A stretch of 64,000 bases of DNA from an uncultured Mucilaginibacter sp. (lineage in GTDB: Bacteria > Bacteroidota > Bacteroidia > Sphingobacteriales > Sphingobacteriaceae). The notes under the pieces were generated by a model. That model was not told where the DNA came from. It ran no database searches and saw only the letters and a program-made list of their open reading frames with translations. The position numbers and the translations under genes are program-made. Position 1 is the stretch's first letter, and every line of letters begins with the position of its first letter. Below, piece by piece: positions 8,603-16,504 of this stretch. The stretch covers positions 62,001 to 126,000 of the forward strand of contig CAIPFE010000015.1 of NCBI GenBank assembly GCA_903864275.1. The letters are read 5' to 3'.

Positions 8603-8621
8603 CCCCGCCAGCTGGCGGAGC
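8603..8621 (-). terminator. GC palindrome just after the stress-protein operon
   Basis: The core CCGCCAGCTGGCGG (8605-8618) is a perfect palindrome, extended to 11-bp arms with one mismatch. It lies 5 nt beyond the stop of the 8626-9510 gene. A likely 3' hairpin for that operon, without a clear U-run. Confidence 0.45.
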
Positions 8622-8625
8622 ATTT

Positions 8626-9510
8626 TTAAAATGATGGTACCGATGTCACCGGGTACGGATAAACTAATAAAGGTATATAGGTATGATCCGCTATTTTTTT
8701 AGTTATACTTGATTTTAAGATGAAGTCGGATAAATCGCCTTTGCGATGGACCATTACCAGTATATCAAACTTTACATTTTCGATCAACCAGTCAAGACCC
8801 ATTTTTACATTATCTTTGGGGATATTGCGGTAATAAATCCGGCTGTAATTTATCTTGTGTACTATCTCCTCTTTAATTGAGTTTACTGCGTTTTTATGCG
8901 CTTCGTTTAAAGGAGCATGATAGTTTATATTGGCAATCAATATCTCTGCAGAAAATTGTTTGGCCATTGTGGCAACAGAACTGATATAATCAATATCGTT
9001 GTGAATGAGATCGGTAGCAAAAACAAATTTCTCAATGTTTTTTATGGAGCAGTTTTCAGGGATTATCAATAACGGAACACTTGCTGCGTCGATAACCTGC
9101 CTGCAATTATTACCCATCATAAAGGCTGATATATCATCAGCGCCGTGTGTGGCCAAAACGATAAGAACGACATTTTTATCTTCTTCAATATCAGCGATAT
9201 TATTGGCGATAGCACCTTCTTCGCACCGGCAAGTTATAGCAGGTAAATAAGTGCCGGGAAAGCTTTTTGCCATTATTTCATTTTCCAATTCCCGGCTAAG
9301 TGAAATTAATTTACTTTCCGTGATTTTTTTAATTTCACCGTAGTCTTCAAATGGTCCGGCAATTTCTGTGGAATTTACCGCGTATGCCGGTACCTCGAAG
9401 GCGTTAAAGAGCAAAACATCCGCTTTAATTTTTTTGGCAAGATGTAATGCGAACATGGCTGCATGTACACTTCGCCTGGAAAAATCGGTAAGGACAGCTA
9501 TTGTTTTCAT
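8626..9510 (-). CDS. universal stress protein, two UspA domains (second gene)
   Basis: 294 residues forming two tandem UspA domains (about 1-150 and 155-294). The first has the recognisable A-T-H-G-A-D-D segment and a nucleotide-loop-like stretch (MGNNCRQVIDAASVPLLI) near 130-150, although the G-x2-G spacing is degenerate. The second domain ends in IPLLVYP. It follows the other Usp gene by 6 nt and is clearly a tandem paralogue. Double-domain Usp proteins next to cbb3 genes are common in FNR-type low-oxygen regulons. The exact role is not known. Confidence 0.88.
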   Translation of the reverse strand: MKTIAVLTDFSRRSVHAAMFALHLAKKIKADVLLFNAFEVPAYAVNSTEIAGPFEDYGEIKKITESKLISLSRELENEIMAKSFPGTYLPAITCRCEEGAIANNIADIEEDKNVVLIVLATHGADDISAFMMGNNCRQVIDAASVPLLIIPENCSIKNIEKFVFATDLIHNDIDYISSVATMAKQFSAEILIANINYHAPLNEAHKNAVNSIKEEIVHKINYSRIYYRNIPKDNVKMGLDWLIENVKFDILVMVHRKGDLSDFILKSSITKKIADHTYIPLLVYPYPVTSVPSF

Positions 9511-9516
9511 TCGTTG

Positions 9517-10392
9517 TTAGTTTTTAAAGCTATAATTATTCTCTTTTGCCGGAAAAACCAATAAGGGGATAGGTACACGAGCGGCCATTTTTTGGGTATA
9601 GCTTCCTTTCAACAGGTCGTCAAAAAAATTGTGCGGGCGGTGTACCATCGCCAGCATATCAACCTTCCCATGTTCACACAACCAGTCCAATCCTTTTTCT
9701 GGACGGTCATTTTTCACAAACCTATAATAGATGTACGGATAGTCAGCTTTGTTGGATACCTCATTAATGAATTGTTCTATCCACTTGTTAAACTCAGGGG
9801 ACGGGTTTCTTTCATCACCAATATGTGTTAACAAAATTTCGGCATTTAGTGATCTCGCCAGCGGGACCAGGTCATAAACAGATTCAAGGTCCTTTTCCGG
9901 ATGTTTAAAATCAGTAGCAAACGCGATTTTTTTAACCGGGGTGTCAGGTGCCTGCGCCGGTACAAGCAGTAAAGGTTTACTTATGCTGTCAATCAACATA
10001 CGGGTATGATTGCCCAATAAAAAGCTGCTTAGCCCGTCGCTGCCATGTGTTCCCATAACCACCAGGTCTATCTTTTTTTTGGCAACAACGGCATTAACAA
10101 CGTCTGCAGCAGTACCTGCTTCATTGTAGTAGTTAATTAACGGCTTAAAAGCGTCTTTATCTTGCGACAGCTCCGCTTTTAATTTCTTTAGTTCCTCTGT
10201 GCTCTCGTCCATCAGCACATCACATTCTTCCATTGGCCAAACTATAAAGCCGGCCTGGGGCATTTCGGCCGGAACTACGACAGCATTGCACAGTATAACA
10301 TTAGCTTTTATCCGTTTCGCTAATTTGTATCCATATTCAACAGCATGCTTTGCGTTTGACGAAAAATCGGTTGGTAACAGTATTGTTTTCAT
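9517..10392 (-). CDS. universal stress protein, two UspA domains (first gene)
   Basis: 291 residues with two UspA domains. The first carries V-M-G-T-H-G-S-D-G-L-S-S-F-L-L-G-N-H-T, close to the ATP-binding G-x2-G-x9-G motif, and each domain ends with the usual P-L-L-x-x-P strand. It leads a two-gene operon whose promoter region has the TGAC-GATT-GTCA dyad (10449-10460) and a CAATTTTA box, the same layout as ccoN. Expression with the oxidase under low oxygen is inferred from that shared layout. Confidence 0.9.
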   Translation of the reverse strand: MKTILLPTDFSSNAKHAVEYGYKLAKRIKANVILCNAVVVPAEMPQAGFIVWPMEECDVLMDESTEELKKLKAELSQDKDAFKPLINYYNEAGTAADVVNAVVAKKKIDLVVMGTHGSDGLSSFLLGNHTRMLIDSISKPLLLVPAQAPDTPVKKIAFATDFKHPEKDLESVYDLVPLARSLNAEILLTHIGDERNPSPEFNKWIEQFINEVSNKADYPYIYYRFVKNDRPEKGLDWLCEHGKVDMLAMVHRPHNFFDDLLKGSYTQKMAARVPIPLLVFPAKENNYSFKN

Positions 10393-10417
10393 GTCTTTTT
10401 AACATTATTTACTGCTG

Positions 10418-10425
10418 TAAAATTG
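10418..10425 (-). promoter_or_regulatory. putative -7 box of the stress-protein operon
   Basis: Minus-strand CAATTTTA is a weak match to TAnnTTTG taken alone. It lies exactly 23 nt after the GTCA half-site at 10449-10452, the same spacing as for ccoN and the 6602 gene. Confidence 0.4.
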
Positions 10426-10448
10426 ACTAAGAAGGGCGATTTAAACAA

Positions 10449-10460
10449 TGACGATTGTCA
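10449..10460. promoter_or_regulatory. TGAC-N4-GTCA dyad upstream of the stress-protein operon
   Basis: TGAC-GATT-GTCA, extended by one base on each side (A...T), centred about 62 bp upstream of the start at 10392. It fits a CRP/FNR-type operator shared with the cbb3 genes. Confidence 0.5.
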
Positions 10461-10559
10461 TGTTTAGGGGTGATATTCGGCTAAGATTGAAAGTTAGCCT
10501 AAATGAATGATTTTCAATTTCCGCAGCTTCTTCCGGACTGGCGGACTTTCCGACTCGAT

Positions 10560-11396
10560 CTATAATTTATTCAACTCCTCTATCAGCAGCTTGCTGATTT
10601 TATTAAAATAGCGCCGTACACCAAAACCCATCACACTTTGAATCCCACGGCCGGCGTTTGTTAGAAACACTTCGTCAGCTTCATATAGTATATCAGGACT
10701 AATTTGCGCTTCGGTAACCGGGATATTATTTTCCTGTGCAAGCTTTATGATCACCTGTCGCATAACGCCTTCCACACAACCTTCACTTAAAGCGGGCGTG
10801 TACAAATGGTTTTGGTAGCCTATAAATATATTTGAACTGCCTGCCTCGCATAAAAACCCATTCTGGTTCAGTAAGAAAACATCATCAACTTTGTTTTGAC
10901 TTTTGTAGAGGCCTGCCATGACATAGATCAGTGAATTGCAGGTTTTGATATTCGAGAGGTAATTGGTAGCTTTTGGCAGATCGGTAAATATATCCATGAT
11001 CAAACCTTTTTCATTTAAAAAATATCGTGGTTCCTCCAAAGGCTGAAACTCGAGGCACCAGCCCATTTTATTTCGTGATGGCGTGTACAAGCCTTCCGAA
11101 TCGCGGAAAACGGTTAAACGAAACCGGCCATGTTTGGCTTTGTTGCGCCGGGCAAGGTCCTCCGTTTTTTCCTTGAGGAACCAGGTATCCATTTGCGAAT
11201 AGCCGTCAATTTTAAGCGCTTTCATACCTCTTTGCAAGCGGTCAGCATGCAGGTTGGCAAATTTAAGGTGGCCTTTCATCATGCGCATACTCTCAAATAA
11301 ACCATCGCCATACCTGAATGCCCTGTTGTTCAGCGTAAGCAGTTTGGTATCAGCCGGAAGTATTTCGCCATTAAAATTGATAAAAACTGGGGTCAT
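10560..11396 (-). CDS. class IV aminotransferase (PabC / branched-chain aminotransferase-like)
   Basis: 278 residues of the fold-type IV PLP family. The N-terminus reads F-I-N-F-N-G-E with the R-A-F-R-Y-G-D-G-L-F-E-S signature. The PLP lysine is in I-K-T-C-N-S, and the phosphate-binding region is E-A-G-S-S-N-I-F. The family includes 4-amino-4-deoxychorismate lyase, branched-chain and D-amino acid aminotransferases. A pabB gene occurs in this window (55432-56721), so PabC of folate synthesis is plausible, but substrate cannot be fixed from sequence alone. It lies downstream of rluD, separated by a word-repeat hairpin. Confidence 0.85.
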   Translation of the reverse strand: MTPVFINFNGEILPADTKLLTLNNRAFRYGDGLFESMRMMKGHLKFANLHADRLQRGMKALKIDGYSQMDTWFLKEKTEDLARRNKAKHGRFRLTVFRDSEGLYTPSRNKMGWCLEFQPLEEPRYFLNEKGLIMDIFTDLPKATNYLSNIKTCNSLIYVMAGLYKSQNKVDDVFLLNQNGFLCEAGSSNIFIGYQNHLYTPALSEGCVEGVMRQVIIKLAQENNIPVTEAQISPDILYEADEVFLTNAGRGIQSVMGFGVRRYFNKISKLLIEELNKL

Positions 11397-11403
11397 TATT
11401 TAG

Positions 11404-11485
11404 AGATTATTGGTTAGAGATTAGAGGCTAGCTTCTTTCTTGGGGAGTTTTGGACTTTCCAACTAACCTCCAACCTCTAATCTCT
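11404..11485. repeat. word-repeat inverted element (AGAGATTAG type)
   Basis: AGAGATTAGAGG (11416-11427) pairs perfectly with 11474-11485, and further degenerate copies of the word lie on both sides. The right arm overlaps the last codons of rluD and supplies its TAG stop (11463-11465). It lies between two minus-strand genes. Confidence 0.75.
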
Positions 11486-12506
11486 GGTCGCTATATCGTC
11501 GCCACTTTTCCAAAACTGACTCAAAATCATTTGGTAACGGGGCTTCGAAAAGTAATTGTTTTCTTAATGTGGGATGTAAAAAGCCTAATGTTTGCGCATG
11601 CAGAGCCTGGCGGGACATCAATTGAAAACAGTTTTCAACAAATTGCTTGTATTTGCTAAAAACAGTACCTTTTAAAATTTTGTCGCCGCCATAAATTGCA
11701 TCGCTGAACAAAGGGTGCCGTATATGTTTCAGGTGTGCTCTGATCTGGTGCGTGCGGCCTGTTTCCAGCTGGCATTCTATCAGCGTAACATAGCCCATCC
11801 GTTCCAGGATTTTATAATGCGTCACCGACCATTTGCCTTTTTCCGGATCATCATAAATCGCCATTACCCGCCTGTCGTTCACGCTTCGGCCAATATAGCC
11901 CGTTACGGTGCCATCCGTTTCCAGGTCGCCCCAAACCAGAGCGAGGTATTTGCGGGTAATAGTATGGTCAAAAAACTGTTTTGCAAGCCAGGTCATGGAG
12001 CGTTCGTTTTTGCTGATCAGCAACAATCCCGAGGTGTCCTTGTCAATACGATGAACAAGGCCCGGCCGGCCGTCATTACCGGGCAGGGTAGGCAATTGCT
12101 GAAAATGGTAAACCAGCCCATTTACCAATGTGCCGGTATAGTTATTATAACCGGGATGTACCACCAAACCGGCAGGTTTATTTACCACCAGCACATCGTC
12201 ATCTTCATAAATAATATCAAGTGGGATATCTTCAGGATATACCTCGGTGTCACGTGGTGGATGCGGCAGAACTACCGAAATAACATCGAGCGGCTTAACT
12301 TTGTAGCTCGCTTTAACCGTTTTATCGTTTACCAGTACATTGCCAAGCTCAATAGCATTTTGTATGCGATTGCGGGAGGCATTTTCAACCCGATGCATCA
12401 AAAATTTATCAATGCGCAAAAGCGATTGCCCTTTGTCAACTACAATGCGCAAGTGTTCAAACAAATCCTGTTCGTCCTGTTCAATAAATCCGTTTTCGTC
12501 AGCCAT
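11463..12506 (-). CDS. rluD: RluA-family 23S rRNA pseudouridine synthase (RluD-like)
   Basis: 347 residues. An N-terminal S4 RNA-binding domain (about 22-85, L-R-I-D-K-F-L) is followed by the RluA catalytic domain with G-L-V-H-R-I-D-K-D-T-S-G-L-L, whose second Asp is the catalytic residue. The enzyme isomerises uridine in 23S rRNA. RluD is the best match among RluA paralogues on length and the S4 domain. The C-terminal D-Q-R-L-E-V-G-G is encoded by the word repeat rather than by family sequence. A TACTTTTG box ends 5 nt before the ATG, so the mRNA may be leaderless. Confidence 0.9.
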   Translation of the reverse strand: MADENGFIEQDEQDLFEHLRIVVDKGQSLLRIDKFLMHRVENASRNRIQNAIELGNVLVNDKTVKASYKVKPLDVISVVLPHPPRDTEVYPEDIPLDIIYEDDDVLVVNKPAGLVVHPGYNNYTGTLVNGLVYHFQQLPTLPGNDGRPGLVHRIDKDTSGLLLISKNERSMTWLAKQFFDHTITRKYLALVWGDLETDGTVTGYIGRSVNDRRVMAIYDDPEKGKWSVTHYKILERMGYVTLIECQLETGRTHQIRAHLKHIRHPLFSDAIYGGDKILKGTVFSKYKQFVENCFQLMSRQALHAQTLGFLHPTLRKQLLFEAPLPNDFESVLEKWRRYSDQRLEVGG

Positions 12507-12511
12507 CGGGG

Positions 12512-12519
12512 CAAAAGTA
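12512..12519 (-). promoter_or_regulatory. -7 box TACTTTTG directly before rluD
   Basis: Exact TAnnTTTG match with only 5 nt between box and ATG 12506. Transcription would begin at or beside the start codon. Confidence 0.6.
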
Positions 12520-12617
12520 CTCGTTTTTTCGATTTATTGCTTAATTTGACAGGCTGTCGGTTTAACGATTTTAAAATGTCTTAAATTCAAATCATTAAAT
12601 TGATAAACTTTCAAATT

Positions 12618-13517
12618 ATGGATATTGATCTTGAATTTTACAGCCCTGTTCATCAAATTAACAATGAGTTATTTGATAAAAAAGGCCTGCAAGTTTTTAT
12701 AAAACGTGATGATCTAATCCATCCTGTTATTTCGGGCAATAAATGGCGTAAGTTAAAATACTTGTTAAAAAAGGCGCGGGCCGAAGGTAAAACCCACCTC
12801 GTAACTTTTGGCGGCGCTTACTCAAACCATTTATTGGCAACAGCCGCCGCAGCCGCCAAATTTGGTTTTAAATCCACCGGAATTGTCCGGGGCGAACCTG
12901 TGAATAATGACATCCTGTTTCTTTGCCGTTTGCACGGGATGAATTTATTATTCACTGATCGCGAAAGTTATCGCGATAAGCCCGCACTGTTCAAAAAATA
13001 TTTTGGAGATACCCCTGAAGGTTTTTTTATTGATGAAGGCGGTGCATCAACTGAGGGCGCAAAAGGCTGCAGTGAGTTAATTGATGAACTGGCTGAAACC
13101 TACGATCATATTTTTTGCGCCTGTGGAACGGGCACGACTGCGGCAGGGATTATAAACGGTATCCAAAGTCATGGACTATCAACCCAGTTCCATGCCGTAC
13201 CGGTATTTAAAAATGGCGGTTTTATTAAAGGCGAGATAGATAAGTTTTTATTATCACCTGCAGACTATGAGCTCCACACAAGTTATCATTTTGGAGGCTA
13301 CGGAAAAACCGAAGAACGGCTTATTGAATTTACTAAACAATTTGTAGCCTCAACCGGGATATTAATTGAACCCGTTTATACCGGTAAAATGCTATTCGCG
13401 CTTTATGACCTTGCGGCGAAAGATCATTTTAAACCTGGCAGTCGCATCCTGGCCATCCACAGCGGGGGCATATGGGGTTTGCTGGGCATGAAGGATAAGT
13501 TTAAATTAAAAAGCTAA
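12618..13517 (+). CDS. PLP-dependent deaminase / D-cysteine desulfhydrase family protein
   Basis: 299 residues of the ACC deaminase/D-cysteine desulfhydrase group of fold-type II PLP enzymes. The Schiff-base lysine is K42 in S-G-N-K-W-R-K-L-K. The phosphate-binding region appears as T-F-G-G-A-Y-S-N-H and later C-G-T-G-T-T. Members deaminate ACC or release H2S from D-cysteine; most bacterial homologues without plant contact are desulfhydrases, so that is more likely here. The frame opens with TTG at 12600, but ATG 12618 (MDIDLEFY) is the better start. It is divergent from rluD. Confidence 0.85.
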   Translation: MDIDLEFYSPVHQINNELFDKKGLQVFIKRDDLIHPVISGNKWRKLKYLLKKARAEGKTHLVTFGGAYSNHLLATAAAAAKFGFKSTGIVRGEPVNNDILFLCRLHGMNLLFTDRESYRDKPALFKKYFGDTPEGFFIDEGGASTEGAKGCSELIDELAETYDHIFCACGTGTTAAGIINGIQSHGLSTQFHAVPVFKNGGFIKGEIDKFLLSPADYELHTSYHFGGYGKTEERLIEFTKQFVASTGILIEPVYTGKMLFALYDLAAKDHFKPGSRILAIHSGGIWGLLGMKDKFKLKS

Positions 13518-13572
13518 TTGTCAATCATTCTTTACTTATAAAAATAATAACTTAGGGCTACAGTTTATTGTT

Positions 13573-15552
13573 ATGAAAAAAATCATATTACTACTTTGCC
13601 TTTCAACAGTAATTTTGGCCGTTAAGGGGCAAAAAAATATTGCAAATGCCGATAGCGGCATTTTCCTGCTGCATAAATTTGAACAGCATATTGGTAAAGA
13701 AACCTATCATATCATTAAGACAGATAAAGGAATTACTTATACCGTTGATTTTAAATTTGTGGACCGTGGTTCGCCTGTCCCGTTAAAGGCCGAACTTAAA
13801 TTGACGAGCACACTCGAGCCTTTGGGGCTAAATATTAAAGGCCGCACATCAAGGTCATCAACAATTAATGATACGATCAGCATAACCGGCAATGAGGCGC
13901 ATCTGAAAGTTGATGATTCAAGTTACTCACAAAAGTTGTCGCATTTGACCTTCCCTGTCGCCGGTTATTCGCCCGGTACGGTGCAGCAGGTTTTGCTGCA
14001 GTACTGGAAAAATCACGATCGACCTGTAAAGATAAATACCCTGCCTTTCGGCTCCGTTCAAATTAAAAAGGATGGTACAGATACCCTCAGTTTTGAAAAT
14101 AGGCCACTGATATTGGAAAGGTACACCATAAGCGGCCTTATATGGGGCAATGAATTACTATGGGCCGATAATGACGGAAAGTTAATGTGCCTGATCACCA
14201 ACGATGCCGAGGCCGACAAACTGGAAATGATGCGGGAGCCTTACGAAACCCTATTGCCAACGCTGATCACCAGGGCGGCCACTTATAGTATGGGGCTGTT
14301 TGAAAAAGCCATGCCAAAAATTAATGGCGGCGATAAAGTTATAGCCATTATGGGAGGAGCACTGGTAGACGTGGTCAACGCTACAACTATCCCTAACTCG
14401 GTTGTACTCATTGAGAACGGTATTATTAAAAAAGTGGGTAAAGCTGGTGAAATAAAGATTCCGGCGAATGCTAAGATCATTGATGCCAAAGGTAAAACTG
14501 TTTTGCCCGGCCTTTGGGATATGCATGCCCATTTTGAACAAGCAGAATGGGGCCCGGCGTATCTTGCCGCAGGAGTTACCACGGTGCGCGATTGCGGCAA
14601 CGAATTTGGGTATATCAACGCAATCAAAAAAGCGATTGATGAAGGCAAAGGTATCGGCCCTGAAATTTTAAAAGCAGGTATTATTGACGGAAAAGGGCCG
14701 TATGCGCTGGGAATTGTCCAGGCTGATACCAAAGAGGAGGCGATAAAGGAGGTTGACCGCTATTATCATAACGGATTTATCCAGATAAAAATTTACAGTT
14801 CAGTAAAACCAGCAATTGTTAAAGCTATTTGTGATGAAGCGCACCGCCTTGGTCTTACAGTTACCGGCCACATCCCCAATGGAATGACCTTGCAGCAGGG
14901 CGTTGATTCGGGGATGAATATGGTCAACCATGTGCAGTATGTTTACTCCATCATGAAAAGGAACAAGGACAGATCCATAAATTTTGAAGATTCCACGAGC
15001 AAGGCAGCGATTCAATTTATTAAAGATCACCACGTAGTGATTGACCCAACCCTGGGCGTTTTTGAGATGAGTTTCCGGTCGGTAAAAGAAGACATAACTA
15101 TTATGGAGCCGGGGTTTTACACGCTGCCATTACCGTTGCAGGCATTATTTAAAAACACAGGACAGGACCCGGCAGGGGCAGCAAAATTTAAACCGCTTTA
15201 TGAAAGCATGGTGAAGATAGTAAAGGTGCTTTACGATGCCGGGGTACCGATAGTGGCCGGTACCGACCAGGGTTTCCCAGGCTACAGTCTTGATCGTGAG
15301 CTGGAATTATATGTTGGTGCAGGTTTAACGCCAATTCAAGCCATTCAAACTGCCACCATAACACCGGCGCGGGTAATGAAAGTGGACAAAGAAACCGGCT
15401 CCGTTACCGCGGGCAAACACGCCGATATTACCATCGTTGACGGCAACCCTTTAAGCAATATAAGGGATATCCGTAAAGTAACCCTCGTTATTAAAGCAGG
15501 AAGGATATATGACCCGGTGAAATTGCACAGGCTGGTTGGGTTCAGTAAGTAA
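13573..15552 (+). CDS. exported amidohydrolase with an extra N-terminal domain
   Basis: 659 residues. Residues 1-20 are a signal peptide (MKKIILLLCLSTVILAVKGQ). About 20-240 form a beta-rich domain of unknown role. About 250-645 form an imidazolonepropionase-like amidohydrolase. Metal-site features are H-A-H in G-L-W-D-M-H-A-H (near 320), H in V-T-G-H-I-P and D in A-G-T-D-Q-G-F. The usual family member is about 420 residues, so the N-terminal third is an addition. It probably hydrolyses a cyclic amide or peptide-like substrate in the periplasm. Substrate is unknown. Confidence 0.85.
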   Translation: MKKIILLLCLSTVILAVKGQKNIANADSGIFLLHKFEQHIGKETYHIIKTDKGITYTVDFKFVDRGSPVPLKAELKLTSTLEPLGLNIKGRTSRSSTINDTISITGNEAHLKVDDSSYSQKLSHLTFPVAGYSPGTVQQVLLQYWKNHDRPVKINTLPFGSVQIKKDGTDTLSFENRPLILERYTISGLIWGNELLWADNDGKLMCLITNDAEADKLEMMREPYETLLPTLITRAATYSMGLFEKAMPKINGGDKVIAIMGGALVDVVNATTIPNSVVLIENGIIKKVGKAGEIKIPANAKIIDAKGKTVLPGLWDMHAHFEQAEWGPAYLAAGVTTVRDCGNEFGYINAIKKAIDEGKGIGPEILKAGIIDGKGPYALGIVQADTKEEAIKEVDRYYHNGFIQIKIYSSVKPAIVKAICDEAHRLGLTVTGHIPNGMTLQQGVDSGMNMVNHVQYVYSIMKRNKDRSINFEDSTSKAAIQFIKDHHVVIDPTLGVFEMSFRSVKEDITIMEPGFYTLPLPLQALFKNTGQDPAGAAKFKPLYESMVKIVKVLYDAGVPIVAGTDQGFPGYSLDRELELYVGAGLTPIQAIQTATITPARVMKVDKETGSVTAGKHADITIVDGNPLSNIRDIRKVTLVIKAGRIYDPVKLHRLVGFSK

Positions 15553-15593
15553 AGTTAAAGGGGCAATGCATTATTTGACTTCTAAAAATGGGG

Positions 15594-16412
15594 TCACGAT
15601 TTATCTTTATGCTTTTTTACAGCCAAACCCATATACAAAATATTCATGTCCTTGCTTTCGACCAGTTTAAAATTCTCACCAAGCTCTACGTAGGTCCATA
15701 CACCTTTTGTGCGTTTGCGCAGAAAACTTAACATTTTCGGAATAGAAACATTTGGCTCGGTACCGCAAAATTCCTTGAAGTCAAAACCATTGTCGAGCAA
15801 AAGCAATTTTAACTCTTCTGGTTTAATAAACATTTTCCAGGTATGCAGCTTCGGGGGCATAAAAGCCCATCGCTTCCATTCCTGCCATATTTTAATCGCA
15901 ACCACCTTACTTACCAGGGTCCTGTTTATTGTATCGAACATAAATATCCCATCCGGTTTCAGCACCCTCGAAATTTCAGAAATTACTTTTGGCAAATTAC
16001 GCACATGCTCCAGTACATCACAGCAAAAAACGACATCAAATGAAGCATCCTTATAGGGCAAAGCTTCGCCTGTTCCTTTTTCATAGTTGATATTCAATCC
16101 GCCCAGTTTGGCATGGTTCCGTGCAATCTCCAGCGAATGGTCCGACGGATCAATCCCTGTGGTTTCAAAACCCATTTGGGCAATTTCTTCACAAAGTATA
16201 CCACCGCCGCAACCCACCTCTAGCGCCTTTTTTCCCGTGCTGTCAAAATGTAATTCGTCAAAAATTTTTCTTTTAGCATACCCAACCCGCACCGGGTTAA
16301 TGCTCGTTTTTAATAGATAAAGCACATTTTGTGGTTCCCACCAAGTGTTGGTTTTGGCATTGTAAAGGTCATTATCAATGCGCCGGTAGATCTGATCTGA
16401 TACTGCTTTCAT
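15594..16412 (-). CDS. UbiG-like class I SAM methyltransferase
   Basis: 272 residues with a complete Rossmann methyltransferase core: motif I E-V-G-C-G-G-G (about 65-71), acidic G-I-D-P-S-D, and motif F-D-V-V-F-C-C-D-V-L-E-H-V. It resembles UbiG, the O-methyltransferase of ubiquinone synthesis. Bacteroidota use menaquinone, so the substrate is probably something else and the name UbiG should be taken as fold similarity. A 10-bp inverted repeat holding a TATATTTG box lies just upstream. Confidence 0.82.
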   Translation of the reverse strand: MKAVSDQIYRRIDNDLYNAKTNTWWEPQNVLYLLKTSINPVRVGYAKRKIFDELHFDSTGKKALEVGCGGGILCEEIAQMGFETTGIDPSDHSLEIARNHAKLGGLNINYEKGTGEALPYKDASFDVVFCCDVLEHVRNLPKVISEISRVLKPDGIFMFDTINRTLVSKVVAIKIWQEWKRWAFMPPKLHTWKMFIKPEELKLLLLDNGFDFKEFCGTEPNVSIPKMLSFLRKRTKGVWTYVELGENFKLVESKDMNILYMGLAVKKHKDKS

Positions 16413-16422
16413 TGCTAACAGG

Positions 16423-16448
16423 TTTATATTTGGTTACTCAAATATAAA
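16423..16448. promoter_or_regulatory. 10-bp inverted repeat with facing TATATTTG boxes
   Basis: TTTATATTTG-GTTACT-CAAATATAAA is a perfect dyad. Read on the minus strand it contains a TATATTTG -7 box (16446-16439) about 26 nt ahead of the methyltransferase ATG. The symmetry may be an operator over the promoter. Confidence 0.45.
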
Positions 16449-16504
16449 AAATATTTTAAATCCAAATAATAGAAATACAGCAAGTTAGGCCTGTTAAAAC
16501 AAAT

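Noticed and set aside
11715..12584. 289-codon plus-strand frame across rluD
   Set aside because: It is antisense to a gene with clear RluA and S4 motifs and has no recognisable content.
14251..14732. Minus-strand open frames inside the amidohydrolase gene
   Set aside because: Shadow frames of a well-supported plus-strand gene, with no domain or promoter.
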